From assembly GCF_030936135.1 (NCBI RefSeq), contig NC_082596.1, positions 405,605-469,604 on the forward strand: 64,000 nucleotides of DNA, written 5' to 3'. This document shows, piece after piece, positions 13,209 to 22,449 of the stretch. Position 1 is the stretch's first letter, and every line of letters begins with the position of its first letter. Both the position numbers and the translations under genes were made by a program. The notes under the pieces were generated by a model, which saw only the letters and a list, made by a program, of their open reading frames with translations, made no database searches and had not been told where the DNA came from. Origin of the DNA: Gavia stellata (lineage: Eukaryota; Chordata; Aves; Gaviiformes; Gaviidae).

Positions 13209-15783
13209 GTAGGGGCAGCACGACGGTGCCGCCGCCCCGGGTGGGTGTGGGCAGCTTGTCTCGCCTTCTGCTGGCAGAAGCCCCTGGCCCTGGGTTGGAC
13301 ACAGATGGGGACGGTCCCCAGGGGTCGGTGGGATGGAGCAGGCAGCACCCAGTCCCCACAGCCAGGAGACCCTGTGCATCCCCGCGGGCAGGGGTGGGTG
13401 CCCCCTTGGCAGCCAAGAGCTGGCTGCTGGAGCCTGTGGCTCCCCTTGCAACCCAGAGCCAGGGGCCCTGGGCAGAGACCCCTTTGCCAGCCTCAGCAGG
13501 GTCAGGGCTGGGAGCAAGCTGGCTGCACGGCAGCAGGGCTGAGCCCAAAAGTGGGTCCTGCGTGGGGCAAAGCGTGGTCACCCAGGCTGATGTGATGGGG
13601 GGGCTCGGGGGGGCTTTCCTGCCGGCGCGTTAATTCCCATCTGTGCTTCTCCGAGCTGGAGGAGTTTGCTCACTTTGACTTCGGGGTCTGGAGAAAGCGT
13701 TACATGCAGTGGATCAGCCAAATGAAGTCCCGTGTCCTGGATGTTTTCCGAGGCATCGACAGGGATCAGGACGGGCGCATCAGCCAGCGGGAGTTCATCG
13801 AGAGCGTCCTCTCCTCCAGTGAGTGCCCCCGGCACTGGGCTGGGGTGGCACATCCCACAGGGCTTCCTCCCTGCGAGAGCCTGGGAAGGGGCAGTTTGGG
13901 GAGAGGTGGGGCGGTCCTCGCAGAGATGGGGAGGGACAGGGTCTGCCAGCCAGGATCCCCCTTGGAGGGGGGCCAGGGTTTGGAGCCGGCACCAGCTGGC
14001 CTTGGCGCAGGGGTGCACAGGGCATGGCAGGCTGAGGGTGCCCTTCCCTCCCCAGAGTTCCCTACCAACGTCTTGGAGATGAACGCCGTGGCGAGCATCT
14101 TCGACATGAATGGCGACGGCTTCATCGACTACTACGAGTTTGTCAGTGCCCTGCACCCCAACCGGGACCCGCTGCGCCGGACCGCCGACGCCGACCAGAT
14201 CCAGGACGAGGTACGGTGGAGGGGCCGCGTGGCTGGGGCCGGGCAGGGTGGGGGGCCCCGCGGTGGGTCTGAGCCAAGCGTGCCATCCCCAGGTGAACAG
14301 GCAAGTGGCCCAGTGCAACTGTGCCAAGCGCTTCCAGGTGGAGCAGATCAGCGCCAACAGGTACCGGGTAAGTGCCAACCCACACCGCTGCGGCCGCCTC
14401 CTGCCCTGCCGCCACGGCCAGCAGCCCCCGTTACCCAGCCCGGGGTTCTGGGCTTGCTCTGACACCCATGCACAGCCTGCACCAGACCCTTTGCAGTGGC
14501 AGGGAGAGGGCACGTCCCCACGTCCCGTGGGATCCCTGGCCCCGGATTCTTCATGCTGTGGCACGGCAGGGAGGGCAGTGCTGGTGGAGATGGAGGGGCT
14601 GCAGGGGACCATATGGCTTGGTGATGGGCAAATCTGGGTGCTGGTACCTGCTCTGGCACCATCTCCCTGGCTCCCAGCCCTGCCAAACCCCCCCTGGACC
14701 CTGCCTTGCCATGACATCCCTTTCCCCCACAGTTCGGGGAGTCCCAGCAGCTGCGGATGGTGCGGATCCTGCGCAGCACCCTGATGGTGCGGGTCGGTGG
14801 GGGCTGGATCGCGCTGGACGAGTTCCTGGTGAAGAACGACCCCTGCAGAGGTGGGTATCGATGTCCCACACTGGGCATGGGGCGCCCACGGCTCTGCGGC
14901 CAAGAGGATCTGCAGTGGGCTGAGGTCAGGAGAGCCCTGGGGCTGGTGTGGTGGGCATCCCTGTGCCCGGGTGCGATGCCTGCAGGGCCGTGCGGGTCAG
15001 TGGTGCCCATGTGGGACGCAGCCTACCGGGCTCCCCAGGGTCTTGCACCGTCTGGCCTGGGGCTGCGGGACCCCCAGCGCCAGCCCTGCTCACCGCCTCT
15101 CTCATCCCCAGTGAAGGGAAGGACCAACCTGAAGATCAACGAGAAGTACCTGTCCCCAGATGCCTTTGGGGCTGTCGCGGCCAAGTGTGCGGGGAACCAG
15201 TCGGCCCCCTCATCCAAAGTGCTGTCCCCCAGCCGCTCCAACTCCAGCCTCAGCCTTTACAGCAGCGCCTCAGCCCCCAGCAGCCCCTTGGCCAGGAAGG
15301 TAAGAGCTGGGGAGCCCCCCCAAAAGTCCCGACCCCCCCAGCCCGACCACTGTGGGTGCTGACCCTCTCCCTCCCCAGTCGGTGCTGCGGCGGACACGCT
15401 CCGGAGACCGGTGTCCCCGCTCCCGCGGCTCCCTGCTGCCTGACGGAGCTGAGCTGCAGTTCACCGCGGCCGAGGAGAGCCTGGCCGTGGCACCCCCAGG
15501 TGAGGGCCGTGCCGCTGCGGGGGGTCCCCAGCCCGCCCCAGGCAGCCTGCTGCAGGCTGCACCCAGCCTGTCATGCAGGGCAGGGGGCTGGGGGGGGCCC
15601 GGCGGGGCTGGGGAAGCACAGGGGAGCCAGAGTCAGTGGGACGGTGTGGGGCAGGGCAGTGGGGCTGTCCCCCGGCACTGGGACCACCAGTGCAGGGGTG
15701 CAGGAGAGCCGCTCCAGCCCCTCCGTGCCCTTGCAGAGCCACCTGAAGGGTCCCCCCCGGAGCGCTGCAGCCCCTGCCGCTGA
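90..15783 (+). CDS. Spectraplakin (MACF1/dystonin-like), 3' part, 33 coding exons, 5' end outside window
   Basis: Spectraplakins are giant cytoplasmic cross-linkers of actin and microtubules. I placed 33 exons by GT-AG (one GC-AG) sites, continuous reading frame and homology: 90-331, 589-708, 904-1011, 1156-1374, 1666-1869, 1953-2184, 2351-2577, 2651-2773, 3299-3400, 4005-4106, 4676-4831, 5272-5427, 6250-6447, 6539-6667, 6937-7107, 7210-7365, 7678-7884, 8112-8231, 8591-8760, 9098-9257, 9574-9771, 10468-10593, 10989-11132, 12272-12460, 12845-12959, 13042-13208, 13656-13818, 14056-14210, 14293-14367, 14733-14850, 15112-15299, 15379-15499, 15737-15783. Together they give about 1,701 aa plus a stop with all phases compatible. 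Roughly the first 1,410 aa are spectrin repeats (about 12-13 heptad-rich units with recurring Trp, such as [17 protein letters not shown]), then EF-hands, GAS2 and a short tail. The 5' part (actin-binding and plakin domains, if present) lies upstream of base 1. Domain order is unique to spectraplakins; plectin and epiplakin lack EF-GAS2. Divergence from MACF1 and DST suggests a separate paralogue. Exon edges are inferred, and the last exon is the least certain. Confidence 0.87.
3079..3298. repeat. GC-rich minisatellite abutting a splice acceptor
   Basis: About six copies of a 33-35 bp unit with core CCCCGCGCGGTGCCGCTGAC, starting near 3085, 3121, 3155, 3189, 3224 and 3259. The last degenerate copy ends in CTGCCGCAG, which is the acceptor for exon 3299-3400. 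Confidence 0.85.
4335..4620. repeat. Pentanucleotide (TGCCA/TGCCG)n satellite in intron
   Basis: An irregular array of a 5-bp unit, TGCCA/TGCCG/TGTGCC, is interspersed with a recurring longer block containing GCCAAACCA and ACCCAGCTCTGCCATG. It lies in the intron 4107-4675. Confidence 0.85.
4990..5215. repeat. G-rich minisatellite in intron 4832-5271
   Basis: Imperfect copies of a roughly 20-27 bp unit around GTGCCGTGTGGGTGCTGGG and GCGTGGGGTGCTGTGTGGGT. The strand is strongly G/T biased. Confidence 0.7.
7366..7677 (+). other. Inferred GC-AG intron in the spectraplakin gene
   Basis: The exon 7210-7365 ends in ...GAGCACAAG followed by GCAAGT, not GTAAGT. The downstream exon begins at 7678 after CTCCTGTAG. 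AAG|GCAAGT is the strong extended consensus typical of the roughly 1% of vertebrate introns with GC donors. The reading frame (...[14 protein letters not shown]...) joins in phase 0 and fits the spectrin repeat. No better GT donor is visible before the in-frame TGA at 7378. Confidence 0.75.
8762..8862. repeat. GGATGG-type short tandem repeat after exon 8591-8760
   Basis: Repeated GGATGG and TGGGATGGGAT units just downstream of the donor at 8761. It is a low-complexity intronic repeat. Confidence 0.7.
9893..10215. repeat. Minisatellite with repeated decoy acceptors in intron 9772-10467
   Basis: Imperfect copies of roughly 45-60 bp with core GGGTGCTGCGTGGGGTGCC. Copies near 10,017, 10,063 and 10,188 are preceded by TTGCAG, so each unit carries a splice-acceptor-like AG that is presumably unused. 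Confidence 0.75.
11133..12271 (+). other. Longest intron of the spectraplakin segment (1.1 kb)
   Basis: It joins exon ...VVKSRFQE to [12 protein letters not shown], a junction that lies inside one spectrin repeat of MACF1. I see no additional exon, no repeat element and no embedded gene in it, only short tandem TGCCCCATGGTCA-like motifs near 12,003-12,075. Confidence 0.6.
13656..14210 (+). CDS. EF-hand pair exons of the spectraplakin
   Basis: Exons 13656-13818 and 14056-14210 encode two calcium-binding EF-hands preceded by a conserved linker ([20 protein letters not shown]). Loop 1 is [12 protein letters not shown] and loop 2 is [12 protein letters not shown]. Both have Asp at positions 1 and 5, Asp or Asn at 3, Gly at 6, Ile at 8 and Glu at 12, so both should bind calcium. 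The first acceptor (CTTCTCCGAG) is a slightly unusual YYYYYCCGAG site, but it is the one that restores homology. In MACF1 and DST this pair sits directly before GAS2 and modulates microtubule binding. Confidence 0.93.
14293..14850 (+). CDS. GAS2 (GAR) microtubule-binding domain exons
   Basis: Exons 14293-14367 and 14733-14850 encode the GAS2-related domain, from [18 protein letters not shown] through a 14733 exon with [18 protein letters not shown] and [19 protein letters not shown]. The Cys-x-Cys and the terminal Cys, the RILRST...VRVGGGW core and the D-E-F-L-x-K-x-D-P-C end are family hallmarks. The domain binds and stabilises microtubules. The exon ends in phase 1 and splices to 15112, as in MACF1/DST where the GRTN segment follows. 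Confidence 0.94.
15112..15783 (+). CDS. Short Ser/Arg-rich C-terminal tail of the spectraplakin
   Basis: Exons 15112-15299, 15379-15499 and 15737-15783 encode a tail beginning [19 protein letters not shown], followed by a Ser-rich stretch ([20 protein letters not shown]) and a basic patch ([13 protein letters not shown]), ending ...PPERCSPCR then TGA at 15781. The known relatives have a longer Gly-Ser-Arg tail with an EB-binding SxIP motif; I see no SxIP in this predicted tail. The donor at 15500 (CCCCAG|GTGAGG) is phase 1, which forces the last exon into the short frame. The alternative frame across 15704-16021 is open for much longer (see findings). Confidence 0.6.
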
Positions 15784-16660
15784 GCCCTCCCAGCCGCCCG
15801 CCCTGCGCCCAGCACCCTCGGCCGGCCCCACTCAGGACTCTCCTCCCCAGCGGCCGCCCGCCCTGAGGCTGGAGGATGGCGAAGCCGCGGCCGTGCGCCC
15901 CGCGGGTCTCCGGTCCGGCGCTGCAGCCCCCCGAGCGGGTGCCCGCCTGCAAGGGCTGAGCTGTCTGTCCGTCACCGATTCCGCTGGGCCTGGCCCCAGC
16001 ATATATGCAAGAATCCCCTGACACACACCAAACGGCCCCCGGGCTCTGGCTGGCGCGGCCCCCTGCCCCATCCTTCCAGCAGGCAGCGGGTGGGGGGCTG
16101 AGCCCCGATGCCCCGCTCCCAGAGCCCGGGGCAGCTGCAGGCTGCCGGGAGCATCCCGCAGCTGTAGGGTCAGCCAGGGCTGCGGCAGCCCAGATGCCCC
16201 TGGGCTGGGCCCTACTCTTCTCCCCCAGGTTCCTGTGCCGCTGGGGTGGCTGCCGGTGCCCCCAGGCATTTGGCATTGCTGGCAGAGGGTCCCCCCCATC
16301 CTGCAGCCCATGCCCTGCTGGGAGGCGGGAGGTGTCCAGGCTCGGTACCTGGGCACCGGGGCCCCTTGCCAGATGCAGAGCCCCATTTCTGGTGCTAACC
16401 CTCACCCCTTGGGCCTTCGGTGTGTGCATACGGGGCCCCGGCTACCGCTGACCCCCGCCCCGGCAGGGCTGGGGCTGCCACGGGCGGGAGGTCCCTCGCG
16501 CCCATCCCCGTCCCGCCTGCCGCACCTACAGGCGGTGGGACCCCTGCCCTGCTGACGCATGCTCACGTCACCCCGCTAACTGGACAGCAGTAGAGCTGAA
16601 TGTAACCCTGGCTGGGCACGACCCTGCCAGCCACAATAAAGAGTAGGTTTCTTTTTCTAT
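15784..16660 (+). other. 3' UTR of the spectraplakin
   Basis: GC-rich sequence from the inferred stop codon to the polyadenylation region. No other start of a gene is apparent. If the alternative last-exon frame is used, coding would extend to 16,021 and this UTR would be shorter. Confidence 0.6.
16635..16640 (+). terminator. AATAAA polyadenylation signal of the spectraplakin
   Basis: Canonical AATAAA in CCACAATAAAGAGTAGG, followed by T-rich sequence (GGTTTCTTTTTCTATG) and then TCTGTCAGTCTGTCTGTC. This is a good core signal plus U/GU-rich downstream element, about 850 bp after the inferred stop codon. Confidence 0.85.
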
Positions 16661-19600
16661 GAGCACCCAGGGCTTGCTGCGGTCTGTCAGTCTGTCTGTC
16701 CGCTCACCCTGCTGTCGGAGCGAGGAGCTGCCACGGCCGGGCGGTGCAGGGGGGGTGTAGCATCACCAAAGCTGGTGCACATGTGGCCCAGCATGGTGGC
16801 ACACGGTGGCCGGGCACGGCCGGGTGTGCCTCCAGCCCGGTGCCACCAGCAGAGACACCTGGCGCCAGAGCCGCGGCTCACATGCCTGGGGCATTGCAGC
16901 GGGTGCCAGCAGGCACCTCGCCGTGTTGCCTCCTTTCTGAGGAAAGCATTGCTGAGATTCCTGCTGCGCCCCAGCACCTCTGCCTGGGGCCAGGAGCCCA
17001 CGCCCATGGCGGGCAGCACTGGGAGAGGCCGCGTCCCCATCCCTGTGTGCTGGCTGCCCTTCTGCCACCCCGCAGCTGTGAGGGCACCAGGAGTGTCCGT
17101 GCGGTCCCAGCCAGTGCGGTCCCCTGCAGCGGTCCCATGCTGGGGCAGCTGGGGGACAGTTGGGATGGGGCATGGCTGCAGGTCCGTGTGGGACGGGGTG
17201 TCTGGAGACACTGGCAGTGTCCCCACTCCAGGAGGTTGGGACACCTCGTGCACGGGGACTGTCCCCAGGGGTTGCAGCAGCATGGCCCTTGCCTGGCACC
17301 TCTCTGCGTTGGGGAATTCCAAGACCCGCTGTGGTCCTCCTCCGATCCCCCCAGCAGGGCTGGGGCTTCGCCTGGCTCCCTCCTCCCTTGTCTGGGTCCT
17401 GTTGGCTGGCTGGCCACGCCTTCATGGATTGCAGCCCCATTTCTGCACTGTTGTCCCCTAAAACTATCTCCACGCTATTTTTTTTTCTGAACAAACATTT
17501 CTGCATTGGACAGCAGCCAAAGGGGGACAGGTCTGGAAATGTGCTAGAGAGCCTGTGCCGGGGCATGTCCCCGTCGATGCATGGAGGAGCCCTGCAAATA
17601 CCCCACGTGCAGGAGAGGTCCCTCACTGCTGGCACTGCCAGCAACCCCCCCCGCCCCCGAGAGCAATGCTGAGCCCCACCACTCTCCACGGAGCAGAGCA
17701 TCTGCCAACACGTCCTGGGATGGTCTGTGCAGTGCTTCTGGCACAGGCTGGGATCGCCGACACGAGTTGCGTTGCACATTCCTCTGCCTATAGAAATCTC
17801 ATCCACCCCTCCCAGCTGGGGGAACACGCCCGGCACCACTGGCCTGTGTCAGCTGCATCCAGAGCCCAGGCAATGACTCTGGTTTGGGAACCAAAGACAA
17901 CAGACGCGGGGCAGACTGTTTGCAAAATGTTTGCACAGCTATGCCAGCCCTGACAATGCAGGGCTGGAGCTGGGGATGAGGGTGACGAGATGGACAGAGA
18001 CACGGACCCAGAGCACGTGGATGGGGACACAGGGTCCAAGTGAGACTGCACCATCCTCAGGGAGACGTGGTGCGGAGGGGGGATGCCCTGGGAGAGCCTC
18101 CACAGCTCGCAGCCCAGGCCAGGCCTGGGAGAGGAGGACCACACGGCTGCTGCAAGCACATTGCTTTGCTGCACGAGTGGCTCCTGGGGTGGCAAGCAAG
18201 CAGGCGGCGGTGGGAGAGCAGGGCTGGAGGCTTGGCCCCCAAACGGGCACCGTCATAGCTGGGCGCTTGGACCCAAGCCGCCACAGCCGTGCTGTCCGGT
18301 GGAGCCGAGTTGCACGGGGCTCTGCTCACGCAGCGGAGCAGCCCTCCCGCTGGCGCGTGCCCTGCAGAGCCAGCCGGCCCCCACTGCAGGGAGGGGGAGG
18401 CGGGTGCCGCCCTGTTGCCCAACCGCCCCAGCACTTGCCCCAGCTGTGGGAACCCCGGGAGCGGGGCCTGCCCCGCCTCACGGGCCCACCCTGCGCGCCC
18501 CACGCAGCCACCCCAGCCCCAGACTGGAGCCACGTGCCAGCGGCAGTTGCTTCATCCCACCCGACGGACCCCGGCCACACCATGGGGGGGGTGAACGGTC
18601 ATGCCCCAGGCCGGGGGATTGGCAAAGGGGAGCACTCTCACATGCCCCCCTGCCCCGACACCTCCCGTCCCCTCTCCAGGGCTGGACGGGGGGGTGTGAA
18701 CCCCGAGGGTCCCAGCCTGCTGAGTGACCCCCAGCTCATGCCAGGGCAGCTCCTCCAGCCCCGGGGCGGACAGCCCCAGCTCCCGCTGCTCTGCTCCTGG
18801 CTTTCCAGCTGCCAGCACGGAGGTGTCCCCAGGCTGCTTCGGCTCCCACCTGCAGTTTGCACCCACACCCCACGCAAAGCCCGTGCCCAGTGCCCGGGGT
18901 ACGGTGCTGCTGGGCAAGGGGCAAGAGCCCAGAGCCCTCCAGGCTCCCCATCCTGCCCTGTGCAAAGCCACCGTCGGGCCATGGGGTCGGGATGCTTGCG
19001 AGGCTGGAGGCAACGGCACGGTGGCAATGGAGGCTGGCGGAGCTGGAGGCTTTGGTGCCATGCAAGTCGGTGTCGGCATGCCTGCTCTGCTCTTGGGCTG
19101 GGGCCAGCACGTGCACAAGCACACGTATGTGAGCATGCAGAGCCACTTGCACGGCAGATGCGCGTGCACAGCTGTGCCTGTGTGTGTGAGCATCTGTGTT
19201 CACCTGTGCGAGAGCGTTTGTGCACGTGGGCGCAGGTATCGGGCAGCAAAGCCCCAGCAGGCATCTCCCAGCGCTGAGCTCAGCGTCTGCCTCAAGCCCT
19301 GGCATGGTTCATCCCAGCCAGCAACGGGCTGCGCTCCCGCACCACCTCACCCCTTCCTCCGTGCACACCTGGAGGGACAGGGAGCGCGGCGACTCCTGAC
19401 CGAGCCAGCCCTCGTGCTGCCACTGCCATCAGCGGCACTCGGGGCCCCCCAGAGCCCCTGGAGCTGTGGGGCTGTATCCTTTGCTGCTGGCCCCGGGCAC
19501 AGCCGGGGGCAGGGGATAGACCGCAGGGCGTCCGCAGGCCCAGACTTCTGGTGGCTGGGACAGACGGAGGCGGCACAAGGGGGACGTGCAGCCGAGTGAT

Positions 19601-22330
19601 GCCGGGCAGCGTGGGTGAGCGCAGCGGGCTGCCCCATGCTGGGGGCTGCGCTGGAGGCATTGGGTGGTGTGTCCCGGTGGGAAGGGAGCCTGGCCAGTGG
19701 CAGCGTGGTTTGCGGTGGGGAGAGCAGCAGCTGCTGGGCTCAGTGACAGCCACATGCAGTGACAGCCACATGCAGTGACAGCCGCAAGCCCTCTGTCTGG
19801 GACCTGTTGCAGTGCTCTGTCGGTTCAACCCAAGTCCCCACTGCTCCCGCTCGGGCACAGTCCTCTTCCCACAGCCTCCACCAGCAGCCAGGCATGGCTG
19901 CATCTGGCAGCGCGCCCTGTGACACCCGGCTTGGCCGGCCATCCCCACAGACCCACACATATGGGGTTTCCCCGCTGTGGGACTCCTCCTGCAACACCAA
20001 GCAACTGCGTCTTGATGCCTGCACCTCTGGGCTTTCCCCTTCCCTGCAGCAAAGGGCTCCGCGGCCCCGCTGGCTCAGCAGCCGGCGCAGCAAGGGTGCC
20101 ACCAAGGCTCCCGGGAGCCATCAGCCACCTCCAGCCCGAGCCATGGCCGCCCACAGGCAGGGGAGAGGTGCCCAGGCCAGTCCGCTCCTTGTCTTTGTTT
20201 GTAGCTGAGATGTTTTGGTTAAGCCGTGTATGGTTAGATAGAATGTGTACATACGAATTGCAACCACACATTACTGCTAATTACCGTAACCAGACCCTTT
20301 CCTCTGCCTTTGGGCGGTGCGCCCAAGAAAGCAAAAGAAAAACAGCGTTGGCAGGCGTAGCACAGAACAACCCAGCACGGCCCAGTATGGCCCAGCACAG
20401 CCCAGCACAGTGCACTGGTTCCTGCATGAGCAGCCGTGCTGCCTGGGGCAGGGGCCGGAGGTTCCCCCTTCCGCCTGTCCCTGCAGCAAGGCAGAGAGAC
20501 AATGCCCCATCGGCCACCCGTGCCAGGCTCCCCCGTGCCCGTGCCCGTGCCCGTGCCTGGTCCCGCTGCAGCCCCGGGGCCGTCCTCACTCGCAGCGCGG
20601 GCTGGCAGGGCCCCGGGGAGGCTGCAGGGGAGCATCGCTGGCCCAGACCCCGCCGGAGCATGAGCGGGTCAGCACCTCCATGGCCTCCCCAGTGGGAAGC
20701 TCTGCGGTGAGGGCACCGCTCCAGCATACTGGTGCCGAGCCCTCTGTGCTGGCAGCACTCATCCCTGTTTACCTTCGGATTAAGACTCCTCAGCACCTCC
20801 TGGGAGCAACACCTCTGCAACAACCATTGACGATGCCCGTGCAGCCATCGGAAACCCATGCTGGTTTCTGGGACACAACCTCCTCTCCATGTGCCACAGG
20901 AACAGGCACAGGTATGGCAGCAGCTGCCAGCCCTGCCAGGGGGAACGCAGCCCCTGCCTCTCTCACTGGCCCCACTGATGCTGCCCCTTTGCGACATCGC
21001 CCCATGGGTCCGGGGCATCGTCCGGGCCAGCCCCTCTCTGGGCCCCGCAGCTCTGGCTGCTCCGGGGTGACACCCTCCCGAGGCTCCCTCTGCCCCCCAG
21101 GGACTGCCGGCTTGGCACTGCCCAAGCAGCGGGCACAGAAGGAGCTCCTGCCTGGGTGTTTGGCCGTGCAATTCCCGGGGGAATGCCCCTCCACATGGGG
21201 TGCACCGCCACTGCCAGGGTTAGCCGCACCCACAGCAAGTGCCAGGGTTGTGTGCCCACCGGACTACGCTGTATCATGCCCCAGGCTCGCCCGGCCAGCC
21301 CTGTGCCTGGATACCGGCAGCTCTCCAGACAACACACTCCCACGCACCATAAACATTTTGCCCAAGCGGTGTGCATCCCTTCCTCAGCGCATTGCGCCAC
21401 AGGGCTGGCACCGGGAGGGGTCTGCAGCACGACACCGCAGCGCCCAGTGGCCCCAAAGGTCCCCTTCCCCACGTGTGGTGCCTGCTGCTCTTTCGGGGCC
21501 CACCGAGCGCCCACGGCACTGGGGAGAGGAGAGGGGTGCTCGGGGTGGAGCGGGGAGCTGGGTGTGAGGCTGGGTGCAGGGTCTGGAGAGAGGGCGTGGG
21601 GCTGGTGACGGAGGCAGGGCAGGGGTGTTTGGGTGACTCAGGTGGCAACGGGGTGGCTTGGGCATGTTTTGGGCAATTCAAGCTCCACGTGCACATCCAG
21701 GGATGCGGGCAAGGTTGAGGGGAGCAGGGAAGGGTCCCCCTCTCCACCGCAGCTGCTGTGGTGCCAGGGTCAGGCCCGCAGCTGGAAGTCTGGGGTCTGT
21801 CAGCCCTGCAGCTGCAGCCCAGGGTCCAGCCAAATAGACACGGCGGTGCAGCTGATTCGATGGGAAACGGACACGCAGCAGGCTTGGGAGGCAAGGGCTG
21901 CATGGGCTGCTGTGGGAGAGGAGCTGGGTGGGAGCTGCCCCCAGGATGAGGCACAGGGGCATTTCTAGGGCTTCTGGCATAGGGGTTGGTTACGGGGCGA
22001 TGGGGAGAAGGATGAGAGGCTGCTAGGGACCAGAGCGGCGCAGGCACACTGGCCCCGTGGAGGTCTCTCCCCTTCTCTTGCCTCCTTTGTGGAGGACACT
22101 GCCCGAGCAAATGGCTGCCTGCTGGGACAGGGCCACCTGCCCACACTGCAGCCGTTTCGGGACCAGCGAACCCCCTCGCCCCTGCTCACAGCCCTGCCCT
22201 GGCCCTGTGCCCCCAGGGGCATGGCACAGGGAGGGCAGCGACAGGGCCGCAGGGACCCAGTGCAGCCGGACCCCTGCAAGGGGGGACCCGGTCACCGGGA
22301 GGAAGCCGTGGGGAGGGCTGGCCCGCATGT
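16661..22330. other. Intergenic region between the spectraplakin and epiplakin
   Basis: GC-rich sequence with many long chance open frames on both strands but no recognisable protein domain, tRNA or rRNA. Short tandem repeats: three 16-bp copies (CAGTGACAGCCACATG) at 19,741-19,786, CCCAGCACGG-type 10-mers around 20,370-20,412, and (CCCGTG)n at about 20,528-20,556. An AT-richer island is seen near 20,205-20,300. Confidence 0.55.
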
Positions 22331-22332
22331 TT

Positions 22333-22390
22333 CTGGCAGGGCTGGGCCGGTGTGTCATCCCCAGGGGCGGGGAAGGGCAAGGTTTTAAAC
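22333..22390 (+). promoter_or_regulatory. Putative epiplakin (first copy) core promoter
   Basis: A GC-box block, CATCCCCAGGGGCGGGG, is followed by GAAGGGCAAGG and a TATA-like TTTTAAA at 22,383-22,389. A 26-bp stretch beginning at 22,352 is repeated exactly at 57,650 upstream of the second epiplakin-like gene. There it is again followed within about 20 bp by an A/T-rich TATA-like box and a 5' exon-like sequence. The GGGGCGGGG core fits SP/KLF factors and CCCCAGGGG resembles an AP-2 site, both usual in epithelial genes. The distance to the coding exon (about 4.3 kb) parallels the second locus (about 3.7 kb). This is inference from paralogue conservation. Confidence 0.65.
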
Positions 22391-22414
22391 GTGCTCTGGT
22401 CCCAGGCAGGAAGC

Positions 22415-22449
22415 AGCGGCAAAGCAGTGGGACTGCGGGCACCTGCCAG
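22415..22449 (+). other. Putative non-coding exon 1 of epiplakin copy 1
   Basis: The sequence about 30 bp downstream of the TATA-like box runs to CACCTGCCAG|GTGAACC, a good splice donor at 22,450. The coding exon has a matching acceptor (CCTCTCTCCAG) at 26,643. Mammalian epiplakin likewise has a non-coding first exon and one coding exon. The start is approximate. Confidence 0.45.

Noticed and set aside
90-15783. Identifying this gene as plectin or as MACF1 itself
   Set aside because: Plectin has no EF-hands or GAS2 domain. MACF1 and DST of birds should be much closer to the human proteins in the EF-GAS2 region than this sequence is, so I left the symbol empty.
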